Below are positions 50,461 through 60,071 of a DNA stretch of 64,000 bases, piece after piece. Within the stretch, counting starts at the first letter, position 1. Each line of letters starts with the position of its first letter. Origin of the DNA: Leadbettera azotonutricia ZAS-9 (lineage in GTDB: Bacteria; Spirochaetota; Spirochaetia; Treponematales; Breznakiellaceae); contig NC_015577.1 of assembly GCF_000214355.1 (NCBI RefSeq), forward strand, positions 558,001 through 622,000, read 5' to 3'. Below the pieces are notes generated by a model. That model did no database searches and was not told the DNA's origin. It worked only from the letters and a program-made list of their open reading frames with translations. The position numbers and the translations under genes were made by a program.

Positions 50461-53400
50461 CTTTTCCTGAATGGCAAGGGCTTTTTTATTAAATTTCAAC
50501 GCCTCTTCTTTGTTTCCCAGGTCTCTGTATACCAGGCCGAGGTTGCTATACGATGCTGCAGTAGCAGAATGCTCAAAGCCAAAAACTTTTTCCCTAATAG
50601 CAAGGGCTTTTTGGAAGAATTCCAGCGCCTCCTTATAATTTCCCATGGCGCCGTATATTAGGCCTATGTTGTTATAGGAATCTGCAGTAGAAGGATGCTC
50701 AAAACCAAAAACTTTTTCGTGAATGGCAAGGGTTTTTTGAAAGAATTCCAGCGCCTTTTCATTGTTTCCCATGTCCCGGTATACCGCGCCTATGGTGGTA
50801 TAGGATGTTGCAGTATCGGGGTGCTCAAGGCCAAGAACTTTTTCCTGAATGGCAAGAGCTTTTTGGTAGAATTCCAGTGTTTTTTCTTTGTTTCGCATGT
50901 CGCTGTATACCATGCCTATATTGTTATAGGCTCTTGCAGTATCAGGATGATTAAGACCAAGAACCTTTTCCCGAATGACAAGGACTTTTTGGTAGAATTC
51001 CAGCGTCTTTTCATAGTTTCCCATGACATGGTATGTTATGCCTATGCTGTTATACGATGCTGCAGTATCAAGATGTTCAAGGCCAAAAACTTTTTCGTGA
51101 ATGGCAAGGGTTTTTTGAAAGAATTCCAGCGCCTTTTCATAGTTTCCCATGCTCCAATATACCCCGCCTATGCTGTAATACGATGCTGCAGTACGATTAT
51201 GTCCAAGGCCAAAAACTTTTTCGAAAACAACAAGGGCTTTTTGATGGAATTCAAGCGCCCTTTCATTGTTTCCCATGTCGCTGTATACCACGCCTATGTT
51301 GTAATACTCTGCTGCAGTATAAGGATGCTCAGGACCATTAACTTTTTCACTAATAGCAAGGGATTTTTGGTAAAATTCCAGTGCCTTTTCTTTATTTCCC
51401 AAATTGTTGTATACCGATCCTATGGCATCATAGGCTGCCGCATGAGAAGGATGCCCAAGGCCAAAAACTTTTTCCCGAATGACAAGAGCTTTTTGGTAGA
51501 ATTCCAGTGCCTTTCCGTGGTTTCCCATGGCTTCGTATATCACGCCTATGTTGCTATACGATCCGGCAGTATCAAGATGCTCAAGGCCAAATATTTTTTC
51601 CTTACTGGCAATGGCTTTTTGGTAGAATTCCAACGCCTTCTCATTGTTTCCCATGGTGCGGTATATCACACCGATGTTGTTATAGGATCCTGCGGTATCA
51701 GGATGTTCAGAGCCAAGAACTTTTTCCTGAATGACAAGGGCTTTTTGGTAGAATTCCAACCCCGTCTCTTTGTTTTCCATATTAAGGTATACCGACCCTA
51801 TGTTATTATATGCTGTTGCAGTAGAAGGGTGCTCAGGGCCAAAAATCTTTCCCCTGATGGCAATGTCTTTTTGGAAGAATTCCAGAGCCCTTTCATAGTT
51901 TTTCATATCCCGGTATACCAAAGCTACGCTGTTATACGAATCTACGACAGAGGGATGATTAAGGCCAAAAACTTTTTCTCTAATGGCAAGGGCCCTTAGA
52001 AAGAATTCCAGCGCCTTTTCATAATTTCCCATGTTCCTGCATTCCAGACCTATGTTGAAATAGGATGTTGCAGTATTGGGGTGCTCAAGGCCAAAAACTT
52101 TTTCATAAATCTCAAGGGATTTTTGGTGGAATTCCAGCGCCTTTTCATTATTCCTCATGCCCCCATATACCACGCCCATATTGTTATAGGATGCTGCAGT
52201 ATCGAGGTGTCCAAGACCCAGAATTTTTTCCCTAATTACAAGGGCTTTTTGGTAAAAATCCAGAGCCTTTTCATTGTTTCCCCTGATGTAGTATACATCG
52301 CCTATGCTGGCATAGGATGCTGCAGTATCAGGATGCTCAAGACCAAAAACTTTTTCATAAACGTCAAGGGCTTTTTGGTAGAATTCCAGTGCTTTTTCAT
52401 AGTTTCTCATCCTGTTGTATACCACGCCTATGTTGTTATAGGATGCTGCAGTATTAGGATGCTCAAGCCCCAGAACTTTTTCCCTAACGGTAAGAGCCCT
52501 TTGGAAGAATTCCAACGCCTTTTCATTGTTTCCCCTGATGTAGTATACCTCACCTATGCTGGCATAGGATGCTGCAGTATCAGGATGCTCAAGCCCCAGA
52601 ACTTTTTCCCTAACGGTAAGAGCCCTTTGGTAGAATTCCAGCGCTTTTTCATAGTTTCTCACCCTGTTGTATATCACGCCTATGGTGTTATAGGATATTG
52701 CGGTAGAAGGATGTCTAGGGCCAAAATATTGTTCCCTGACGGCAAGGGATTTTTGGTAGAATTCCAGCGCCTTTTCATAGTTTCCCATGCTCCAATATAC
52801 CAGGCCCATGTTGTCATACGATCCTATTTTATCAGGATGCTCAAGGCCAAGAGTTTTTTCCTGAATAGCAAGGGCTTTTTGGTGGGATTCCAACGCTTTT
52901 TCACGGTTTCCCATTTCCCTGTATACCAAGCCAATGTTGTTATACGATCCCGCAGTAGAAGGATGCTCAAGTCCAAATGCTTTTTCCCTGATAACAAGGG
53001 CCTTTTTTTGAACATAAAGTGCCGTTTCATGGTTTCCCATGTCTCTGAATACCATTCCGATGCTGTCATACGATAATGCAGTACCAGGATGCTCAGGACC
53101 AAAGACTTTTTCCTTAATTGCAAGAGCTCTTTGTAAGTATTGCCGCGCCTTTTCTTTGTTTCCCATATCACTGTATACCAAGCCTATGTTGGTATAGGAT
53201 GCTGCAGTTTCAGGATGCTCAGATCCAAGAACTTTTTCCCGAATGGTAAGAACTTTTTGATGGATTTCCAGCGCCTTTTCATGGTTTCCCATTTTCCAAT
53301 ATACCACGCCAATGTTGTTATAGGAGGCTGCAGTATCAGGATGTTCAGCGCCAAAAACTTTTTCCCTAATGACGATAGCTTTTTGTAAGAATTCCCGCGC

Positions 53401-55578
53401 CTTTTCATAGCTTCCCATGCCGCTGTATACCAAGCCTATGTTGGTATAGGATGCTGCAGTTTCAGGATGCTCAGGACTAAGAACGTTTTCTTTAATGGCA
53501 AGAGATTTTTGAGAGAATTCCAGGGCTAAAACATAATCCCCCAATACTTTAATGATAAAAACTCCAATATCATTGTAGTATCCACTAATAGCTTTTCTAT
53601 CTATATGGCCATCATCGAGGTCAAGATACTTTGCAGGCGAATACTTTTCCTTGTTCTCCTTTTGCAAGGCGCGCCAGTATTCCCCCAGCTCATATTCATC
53701 CTTTATATTGATATAATCAAAAACCGTAAAATCAAGCAGGAAGGCATAGAGTTTGTCCCATTCTTTTAGCGCAAAATACTGGTATGGCAGTTCATCACAC
53801 TTCCGCTTGAAGGAAATATCAGGGGTGGTTTCCATGTAGGAAACGATATGGCGGCGATATTCCTCCTTGCCGTTTTTCAGGCGCCTTGTAACTGTCTCTT
53901 GTATAAACTGGTTGTCAAATAGTATGAGCCCGTTCCGTTTGGCAAGATGCCCGGACATACCGTTGTATAACTGCGACCAATAGAGCGGAGCGGCACCGGT
54001 TATCTCCAAAATCTCAGACTCGCTTAAACCGGCGCGGGAAGACGCCAAGAACGCGAGGACATCACCCGCAAAGCTTTTGCTATCACCGGAGGCGGCGGTG
54101 TAGGTTTTTTCTATACGGTCAATGACCTTGCCGTAGAAGCTTTCCAAATCCGGCGCGGTAAGATAGTTGTCAATGCGGGCGTCAATTTCCTCATGCACCC
54201 CAAAGACCCGCAGTTCGTCCAAAAGTGTCCGCAGGGCAAGAGTGTTTTCACTTTCCTTGTACTGAACAATGCGCTCAATTTGATCGGGCCTTAACTTCTT
54301 TGCATAAGACGCTAGATAATCGGTGATGAGGGTTTTCCGCTCTTCCACCGTAAGAGCCTCAATTGCGATATTGGGGTAGTTCTGGCGTTTGAAGACCTCC
54401 ATGGTTTTATCTCCGGCTTTGGTGGAAAAAATAACCCGTAGATCCGGCGGGAAGGCGGGGAGCCAGTTAAGGAATTTCGTATTGTCGATATCGTCAAGTT
54501 TGTCCATGCCGTCAAGGACCAATATCAGTTTTTCCTTTTCTGCCGCTGTCCAGAGCAGGTTTTGCAGTGTTTCTGTCAGCTTATCTTCCTTGGGCGTTTC
54601 CTCAAGCGGCAGAAGCCCGCAGATTTCGATAATACCGTTGATCAGGTATTTTATTATTTTGCGGTAATCTCCTTCGGAACTTGAATTGCCGATAAAGTGA
54701 TACACAATTTTATCGTGCTGCTTCTCCCTGCGCTGTATCCAATTGGCGATAAGGGCGCTTTTCCCCATGCCCCTTTTTCCGGTAACTACCAGAAACCGGT
54801 CTGCCGTTTCCTCTGGTGCGTTTACAAAATCGTCAAGTTTCTGCGGGGCATCTCCGCTGGGGACATAGACTTTGGTACGGCTCTTTAAAAAGGATTTCTG
54901 TTCCAGCCGTTCTTTTTCAAAAGCAGAAATCGCCCCTTGCGGCCAGAGCTTATCAACAAGGGCCTTAAAGTTCTTTTCAATCATTTCGCCTAAGTTTTCA
55001 ATAGAACGGTAGTCCTTCACCGGGTAGTCTTGCTGCTCCTGCAGCGTTTTTTTAAGAGAGGCGAGTTTTTTCTCCTCATGGCTCCCAGTCTTTTCCCTGA
55101 ATTCGGCCTTTGTTTCCATTTCTGGAGAACGGAAATAAAAATAGGCGTTTATTTTTTCTTTTATCCGCAACACCCCCTGCTGGATTTCCATTTCGGTAAT
55201 ACTGGCGCCTTTGTCCAGTTCACCGCCTACCCAGGGGTATTCCGTAAAAACACCGGTGTTTTCTCCTATCAGGCGGCGCTCCTCAGGGGAAGGAACCCAG
55301 CCGTAGCGCTCCCCTAAAAGGCCGATAAAAAAGGGGGTGGTCTTTTCAATTTCCTTTAGGCATATATCCACAACCTTCCCCTGTTTTGACTCCTCTTCGC
55401 TGATTCCCCAGCGGAGGTCAAGCTCAAGAAAGGAAATATCCCGATCTTCGCAATAGCGGCGAATGGAGGGGAATATCTTCATCACAAGGTAATCCCGCTC
55501 GGCCTGCATATCACGGAATGTGGACGAGATGAATACACGGATCTGGCGTTCTTCGATTTGGTTTGTTGGCATAGTCAC
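50437..55578 (-). CDS. DUF4062 - P-loop NTPase (STAND/NACHT) - TPR giant protein, copy 2
   Basis: A 1713-residue paralogue of the gene at 45743. The DUF4062 and NTPase halves share long identical stretches with copy 1 (IRVFISSTFRDMQAERDYLV, Walker A VVTGKRGMGKSALIANWIQR, Walker B LILVLDGMDKL). The TPR array has 25 units of 42 residues, but unlike copy 1 they are clearly diverged (NYEKALEFYQRALTVREKVL, ASIGEVYYIRG, and so on). A 1-base insertion removes the last 25 residues or so. It has no coupled membrane gene of its own; the position corresponding to one is filled by the pseudogene remnant. It is probably still functional, since the NTPase and nearly all TPRs are intact. Confidence 0.85.
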   Translation of the reverse strand: MTMPTNQIEERQIRVFISSTFRDMQAERDYLVMKIFPSIRRYCEDRDISFLELDLRWGISEEESKQGKVVDICLKEIEKTTPFFIGLLGERYGWVPSPEERRLIGENTGVFTEYPWVGGELDKGASITEMEIQQGVLRIKEKINAYFYFRSPEMETKAEFREKTGSHEEKKLASLKKTLQEQQDYPVKDYRSIENLGEMIEKNFKALVDKLWPQGAISAFEKERLEQKSFLKSRTKVYVPSGDAPQKLDDFVNAPEETADRFLVVTGKRGMGKSALIANWIQRREKQHDKIVYHFIGNSSSEGDYRKIIKYLINGIIEICGLLPLEETPKEDKLTETLQNLLWTAAEKEKLILVLDGMDKLDDIDNTKFLNWLPAFPPDLRVIFSTKAGDKTMEVFKRQNYPNIAIEALTVEERKTLITDYLASYAKKLRPDQIERIVQYKESENTLALRTLLDELRVFGVHEEIDARIDNYLTAPDLESFYGKVIDRIEKTYTAASGDSKSFAGDVLAFLASSRAGLSESEILEITGAAPLYWSQLYNGMSGHLAKRNGLILFDNQFIQETVTRRLKNGKEEYRRHIVSYMETTPDISFKRKCDELPYQYFALKEWDKLYAFLLDFTVFDYINIKDEYELGEYWRALQKENKEKYSPAKYLDLDDGHIDRKAISGYYNDIGVFIIKVLGDYVLALEFSQKSLAIKENVLSPEHPETAASYTNIGLVYSGMGSYEKAREFLQKAIVIREKVFGAEHPDTAASYNNIGVVYWKMGNHEKALEIHQKVLTIREKVLGSEHPETAASYTNIGLVYSDMGNKEKARQYLQRALAIKEKVFGPEHPGTALSYDSIGMVFRDMGNHETALYVQKKALVIREKAFGLEHPSTAGSYNNIGLVYREMGNREKALESHQKALAIQEKTLGLEHPDKIGSYDNMGLVYWSMGNYEKALEFYQKSLAVREQYFGPRHPSTAISYNTIGVIYNRVRNYEKALEFYQRALTVREKVLGLEHPDTAASYASIGEVYYIRGNNEKALEFFQRALTVREKVLGLEHPNTAASYNNIGVVYNRMRNYEKALEFYQKALDVYEKVFGLEHPDTAASYASIGDVYYIRGNNEKALDFYQKALVIREKILGLGHLDTAASYNNMGVVYGGMRNNEKALEFHQKSLEIYEKVFGLEHPNTATSYFNIGLECRNMGNYEKALEFFLRALAIREKVFGLNHPSVVDSYNSVALVYRDMKNYERALEFFQKDIAIRGKIFGPEHPSTATAYNNIGSVYLNMENKETGLEFYQKALVIQEKVLGSEHPDTAGSYNNIGVIYRTMGNNEKALEFYQKAIASKEKIFGLEHLDTAGSYSNIGVIYEAMGNHGKALEFYQKALVIREKVFGLGHPSHAAAYDAIGSVYNNLGNKEKALEFYQKSLAISEKVNGPEHPYTAAEYYNIGVVYSDMGNNERALEFHQKALVVFEKVFGLGHNRTAASYYSIGGVYWSMGNYEKALEFFQKTLAIHEKVFGLEHLDTAASYNSIGITYHVMGNYEKTLEFYQKVLVIREKVLGLNHPDTARAYNNIGMVYSDMRNKEKTLEFYQKALAIQEKVLGLEHPDTATSYTTIGAVYRDMGNNEKALEFFQKTLAIHEKVFGFEHPSTADSYNNIGLIYGAMGNYKEALEFFQKALAIREKVFGFEHSATAASYSNLGLVYRDLGNKEEALKFNKKALAIQEKVFGQRSS

Positions 55579-55610
55579 TACCTTTTATAGCATTATGTCG
55601 CACCCGGATA

Positions 55611-55644
55611 CATCCCAACTGATGTACGCAATTTTCATCTGTTC
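55611..55644. repeat. Right direct repeat of the DUF4062/TPR island
   Basis: This segment matches 43605-43638 at 30 of 34 positions (mismatches at GG/CT, A/T and C/T). It lies between the copy 2 start and the HAD gene stop. On the minus strand both copies read like a gene start (ATG-AAA/AAT-ATT-GCG-TAC-ATC), so they could also be duplicated remnants of a gene's 5' end. Confidence 0.75.
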
Positions 55645-56293
55645 AGGACGCGAGGTTAAGACTCTTTAGAAATTCTTCCCAATCCCCGCCAGTTTCTATC
55701 TTGAAAAAGCTCATGCCCGCTGCCGCTGCTCCTGCCCCGTCGCTGTCCTCCCGGTCGCCTACAACCAGCGTTTCCTTGGGAGGGACATTCATTGCCTCTG
55801 CGATGGACAGGAAGGGCCGGGCTGCCGGCTTCTGGGCGCCGAAATTTTCGGGGCCGAATATCAAGCCGCAGCTTTCCGGGTTCAGGCCCAGGGAATGCAG
55901 GCGTTCTGCCACCATGGGATAATCGGAATAGACGGCGAATTTCAGCCCTTTGCGGGCGAGTGTTTTGAACAGTTCGGGCAGCCCCGGCCGATGCTGGTAA
56001 TGCTTTTTTAAAACCTTGCACATCCGCGGCATAAAGGAATCAAAGTACCAGGAGCGGAGGAAGGGCTCCGGTTTACGGGTGGCCAAAGACAGGCGGGAAA
56101 GAAACTCATGGTAATAAGTTTCGCTCCCGCCGTAATCGCATCCTGCCAGGGACTTCCGGGTTTTGCGTTCAGCCAGAAGGAGGGGAGCCTCCCAGGGGCA
56201 AGCCAAAACAAGCCGCGCGCCGATATGCCTGGAATCGTACAGGGTTCCGTCAAGATCGAAGATAAATCCCCGAACCCCGTCAAGCGGCTTTAC
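55643..56293 (-). CDS. HAD-family hydrolase with no canonical start codon
   Basis: A HAD phosphatase of about 215 residues. Motif I is FIFDLDGTLYDS (56243-56266 for FIFDLDGT), motif II is FAVYSDYP, motif III Lys lies in FGPENFGAQKPAARPF, and motif IV is LVVGDREDSDGAGAAAAGM, so the enzyme core is complete. However, no ATG, GTG or TTG lies upstream of motif I in this frame before a stop within the GH3 gene; the first possible start (TTG, 56206) would delete the nucleophile Asp. Either a rare start codon within 56270-56293 (overlapping the GH3 stop at 56290) or an indel is involved. It may be coupled to the GH3 gene upstream. The given right end is an estimate. Confidence 0.65.
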   Translation of the reverse strand, partial: VKPLDGVRGFIFDLDGTLYDSRHIGARLVLACPWEAPLLLAERKTRKSLAGCDYGGSETYYHEFLSRLSLATRKPEPFLRSWYFDSFMPRMCKVLKKHYQHRPGLPELFKTLARKGLKFAVYSDYPMVAERLHSLGLNPESCGLIFGPENFGAQKPAARPFLSIAEAMNVPPKETLVVGDREDSDGAGAAAAGMSFFKIETGGDWEEFLKSLNLAS

Positions 56294-57990
56294 CGTACCA
56301 GTTCCTTGAACAGGGCGTGGCGTTTTTCATCCTGCATGAGGAGGTTTACCTTGAACTGGCCATCCCGGTAGCCTTTGTCGATGCAGGTAGCTTTGAACTT
56401 TTCAAAGGATTCGTTCACCAGAAGTGCAGTCTCCGGGTATTTGAGGCGGTTCGAAGAACGCTTGGACTCGTACTCAATATTGTACTTTTTAAGGTACTCG
56501 TCCAGGACCTGGGTAAAGTTCTCGGCTTTTTCCTGGGTGATATCGGCGTTGACAAATTCGTAGTAGAACCGGTAGGTCGGCTTGGTCACATCGGCAAAAC
56601 CGATAAAGAAGGCTACCCGGTTGCCTGTGTCCCGTTCCGCATCATGCACTGCTTCGATAAACTGGGTCTCGTGGAGTTTCTCGCCCGTAAGGTTTACTGT
56701 GCCGTTCACCTTCTGGATCAGCTTGAGTGTGGGGAATTGGTTGACAAAACCGGTGATTTCAATCAGGTCGTTCATATTGTACCGGTACAGCCCTGCGGAG
56801 GTGGTCACGATCATGCAGTAGCGCTGGCCCCGTTTCACTTCGTACATCTGGTAGATGCGGGGGTTTTCGCTTTCCAGCTCCGACTCATGGATAAATTCAA
56901 TATACACCTTGTTGCCAAAAATAACGGTGTCCGGGCAATTGCTTTTAAGCACAATTCCGGGCCTGCATTCGGTGGAATTGTAGCCCATTTCATGGAACAC
57001 ACAGCTTTCGGGGAAGGAATCCCGCACTTTTTTGAAGAACACCTCGGTGTTGCCGCAAAACCAGGTGTTGACTGCCTGCATATTGGGCCAGTAATGCCTG
57101 GGCATTACATTTCCGTGCCGCACCCTTAAGGCGCGCAGTTCATCCGCCCGCTTCGGGTTCGGTTTGAGCCTCGCTTCCACGGCTTTGCGGATTTCATCGG
57201 AGATGGGGAATTTTTGGCTCAGGGTTCCTTGTTCAATGTCCTCTACGTAATCATCATAGAATTCATTGGCGTTGTTCTGCATTTCCACCAGAGTACTGGG
57301 ATTTGCGGTGATGATCAGGGTACAATCCTGTTCGATGCCCATCCGCATGATCGTATAATACCGGGCCTTGTAATCGGTGATGCCGAAAACATCCGCCGGA
57401 GCGGTGTGGAGTACCTTCATGAATTTAGGGATATCGCGCTGGCCGATTCCCCCGACAGAACCGTATACTGTCCCATCCGGGGCAGCCCCTTCTATGGCTT
57501 TGCCCACGATGGAAAGGGTCTTGCCGTAAAACACCTTGGGCTTGTTCATGACCATGCCGTAAAACCAAAGCTGGTTCATCACCTTGTATACTTCCTGGTA
57601 GTACTGCTCGGTGATAGGTATCCATTTGGGTTCCTTGGTAGTGCCGCTGGTGGTGGCGTACATCTTTGGCTTGCCGGGGAACAGGATATTCGCCTCCCCA
57701 TGCTTGTGCCGCTCGATATAGGGCTTGAAGTTTTCGTAATCGCCGATGGGCACTTCTTTCCTGTACCGTTCAAACAGATCCAATGCGGTGGTTGCTTCAA
57801 GAATGGTGTCAAAATGATGTTCCTTGCCGTACACCGTATCCCGTGCTGTGGTAAGGAAGCCGCGCAAGGTCTGTTCCTGGGATCGTATAGCGTTTTTGGA
57901 CGCCTTCGTCATCTTCCCGATGCCAACCTTGCCAATGATAGTCAGTGCCAAGCGGATTAACCACCAGCCTTTCACTTTCTTTATAGCCAT
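56290..57990 (-). CDS. GH3-family acyl-adenylating enzyme, copy A
   Basis: A 566-residue GH3-like protein, the family of plant jasmonate/auxin-amido synthetases also found in bacteria. Adenylation motifs are YATTSGTTKEPKWIPIT near 110-126, GYNSTECRPGI (YxxTE) near 335, and YRYNMNDLIEITGF near 400. It should activate a carboxylic acid with ATP and join it to an acceptor; the substrates are unknown. AAAGGAG precedes the ATG. It lies 38 bp after copy B, and its stop abuts the HAD frame. A hydrophobic N-terminal patch (WWLIRLALTIIG) suggests membrane association. Confidence 0.88.
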   Translation of the reverse strand: MAIKKVKGWWLIRLALTIIGKVGIGKMTKASKNAIRSQEQTLRGFLTTARDTVYGKEHHFDTILEATTALDLFERYRKEVPIGDYENFKPYIERHKHGEANILFPGKPKMYATTSGTTKEPKWIPITEQYYQEVYKVMNQLWFYGMVMNKPKVFYGKTLSIVGKAIEGAAPDGTVYGSVGGIGQRDIPKFMKVLHTAPADVFGITDYKARYYTIMRMGIEQDCTLIITANPSTLVEMQNNANEFYDDYVEDIEQGTLSQKFPISDEIRKAVEARLKPNPKRADELRALRVRHGNVMPRHYWPNMQAVNTWFCGNTEVFFKKVRDSFPESCVFHEMGYNSTECRPGIVLKSNCPDTVIFGNKVYIEFIHESELESENPRIYQMYEVKRGQRYCMIVTTSAGLYRYNMNDLIEITGFVNQFPTLKLIQKVNGTVNLTGEKLHETQFIEAVHDAERDTGNRVAFFIGFADVTKPTYRFYYEFVNADITQEKAENFTQVLDEYLKKYNIEYESKRSSNRLKYPETALLVNESFEKFKATCIDKGYRDGQFKVNLLMQDEKRHALFKELVR

Positions 57991-58028
57991 ATAGTACTCC
58001 TTTAATCCTTGTTCTCCATGTATCAGAT

Positions 58029-59729
58029 CTACCGTACCAGTTCCTTGAACAGGGCGTGCCGTTTTTCATCCTGCATAAGAAGATTAACCTTAAATTGACC
58101 GTCACGGTAGCCCTTGTCGATGCAGGTTGCCTTGAACTTTTCGAAGGACTCGTTCACCAAAAGGGCAGTCTCGGGCTGCTTGAGCCGGTTCGATGCGCGC
58201 TTTGACTCGTATTCGATGTTGTACTTTTTCAGGTATTCATCCAGGACCCGGGTAAAGTTCTCGGCCTTTTCCTGGGTAATGTCGTGATTGACAAATTCGT
58301 AGTAGAATCGGTAGGTGGGCTTGGTCACATCCGCGAAGCCCACGAAGAAAGCCACCCTGTTGCCCGTGTCCCGTTCCGCTGCGTGCACCGCTTCGATAAA
58401 CTGCCGCTCGTGGAGCTTTTCGCCGGTGATGTTCACCGTGCCGTTCACCTTCTGGATCAGCTTGAGGGTAGGGAATTGATTTATGAACCCGGTAATTTCA
58501 ATCAGATCGTTCATGTTGTACCGGTACAGCCCTGCGGAGGTGGTCACAATCAGGCAGTACCGTTCGCCTTTTTTCACCTCGTACATCTGGTAGACCCGAG
58601 GATTTTCGCTTTCCAGTTCCGATTCATGGACAAATTCGACATATACCTTGTGGCCGAAAACGACCGTATCCGGGGTATTGCTTTTCAGCACAATGCCGGG
58701 CCGACATTCTGTGGCAAAGTAGCCAAATTCATGGAAAACGCAGGTCTTGGGGAAGGAATCTTTGACCTTCTCCAGGAATATCCCGGTGTTGCCGCAAAAC
58801 CAGACATTGACTGCCTGCATATTGGGCCAGTAATGCCTGGGAAGGACATTCCCATACTGGGCCTTTAAGCGCCGCAGTTCCGCTGCCCGTTCCGGGTTCG
58901 GCTTGAGACGCTCCGCCAGGACTGCGCGGATTTCGTCGGGGATGGGGAATTTCCGGCTCAGGGTTCCCTTTTCAATATCCTCTACATAGTCGTCATAAAA
59001 TTCATTGGCGTTGTTCTGCATTTCTACCAGGGTGCTGGGATTGGCGGTGATGATCAGGGTGCAGTCCTGCTCAATGCCCATGCGCATAATTGTATAATAC
59101 CTGGCCTTGTAATCGGCGATGTTGAAAATATCCGCCGGCGCGGGGTGCAGCACCTTCATAAAGCCGGGAATGTCCCGCTGGGAGATGCCGGAAATAGAGC
59201 CAAAAACTGTCCCGTCCGGGGCCGCCCCTTCTGTGGCCTTGCCCACGATGGAAAGGGTCTTGCCGTAGAACACCTTGGGTTTGTTGGTGATCATGGCGTA
59301 GAACCAGAGCTGGTTCATCACCTTATACACTTCCTGATAGTACCGCTCGGTGATAGGTATCCATTTGGGTTCCTTGGTTGTGCCGCTGGTGGTTGCGTAC
59401 ATCTTGGGCTTGCCGGGGAACAGGACGCCCGCCTCGCCCTGCTTGTGCCGCTCCACGTAAGGCCGGAGATCTTCGTAATCATTGATGGAAACTTCTTTCC
59501 GGTACCGCTCGAACAAATCCTGGGGGCTGGACGCCGCAAGAACCTCATCAAAATGATGCTCCTTGCCGTAAACCGTATCTTTTGATGCGCTAAGGATATT
59601 GCGAAGGGTCTGTTCCTGGGCTTTTATGGCATTCTTCGAAGCCTTCTTAAGCTCCCCGATGCCCTTTTTCCCAACAATAGTCAGTGCAAGGCGGATTAGC
59701 CACCAGCCCTTCACCTTCTTTATGCCCAT
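58029..59729 (-). CDS. GH3-family acyl-adenylating enzyme, copy B
   Basis: Same length (566 residues) and nearly the same sequence as copy A, with long identical blocks such as YATTSGTTKEPKWIPIT and QDCTLIITANPSTLVEMQNN. Differences cluster in the loop before the second motif (GYFATECRPGI instead of GYNSTECRPGI) and the N-terminal helices, consistent with a tandem duplication whose copies have begun to differ in substrate. The ATG at 59729 follows AGGAG; an in-frame ATG at 59903 would translate the AT-rich regulatory region. Confidence 0.88.
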   Translation of the reverse strand: MGIKKVKGWWLIRLALTIVGKKGIGELKKASKNAIKAQEQTLRNILSASKDTVYGKEHHFDEVLAASSPQDLFERYRKEVSINDYEDLRPYVERHKQGEAGVLFPGKPKMYATTSGTTKEPKWIPITERYYQEVYKVMNQLWFYAMITNKPKVFYGKTLSIVGKATEGAAPDGTVFGSISGISQRDIPGFMKVLHPAPADIFNIADYKARYYTIMRMGIEQDCTLIITANPSTLVEMQNNANEFYDDYVEDIEKGTLSRKFPIPDEIRAVLAERLKPNPERAAELRRLKAQYGNVLPRHYWPNMQAVNVWFCGNTGIFLEKVKDSFPKTCVFHEFGYFATECRPGIVLKSNTPDTVVFGHKVYVEFVHESELESENPRVYQMYEVKKGERYCLIVTTSAGLYRYNMNDLIEITGFINQFPTLKLIQKVNGTVNITGEKLHERQFIEAVHAAERDTGNRVAFFVGFADVTKPTYRFYYEFVNHDITQEKAENFTRVLDEYLKKYNIEYESKRASNRLKQPETALLVNESFEKFKATCIDKGYRDGQFKVNLLMQDEKRHALFKELVR

Positions 59730-59855
59730 ATACGCACTCCTTTGCAAAGAATTAGTGATACTGTTTACATATATAATATCCAAATTCGCATGATATTCAA
59801 GGTCTCGGCATGGCTGCGTCAATAAGCCCTGGTTTAAGCCTGTAGAAGGGTTGAT

Positions 59856-59912
59856 TGTATCAAAATGATACACTGTATAGTCAAAATAGGCCTCATGTAT
59901 CATTTTGATACA
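59856..59912. promoter_or_regulatory. Paired TGTATCA-N3-TGATACA palindromes, candidate activator sites
   Basis: TGTATCAAAATGATACA at 59856-59872 and TGTATCATTTTGATACA at 59896-59912 are perfect dyads, the second being the reverse complement of the first, with a 40-bp repeat distance. They are 160-216 bp upstream of the hsp20 sigma-54 promoter and 127-183 bp upstream of GH3 copy B. No other gene lies in 59730-60217; the rest is AT-rich leader. Confidence 0.7.
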
Positions 59913-60071
59913 ACCGAGTGAAAAGCATCTCCTTTTGGATGAAAATGCGTGTTTTTCGCAGAGGGGTTAAATGGGTCTTCAATAATTGATGATTCGATAA
60001 TTCATTGTATTATAAAGAGTTAGCTTTGCAAGGAGCAGATTCCTCAAGAATTCTTTCGAATCCGGCAAACT

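Noticed and set aside
50695-53076. Long plus-strand frames antisense to the copy 2 TPR array
   Set aside because: Same repeat artefact; broken into pieces wherever the units diverge.
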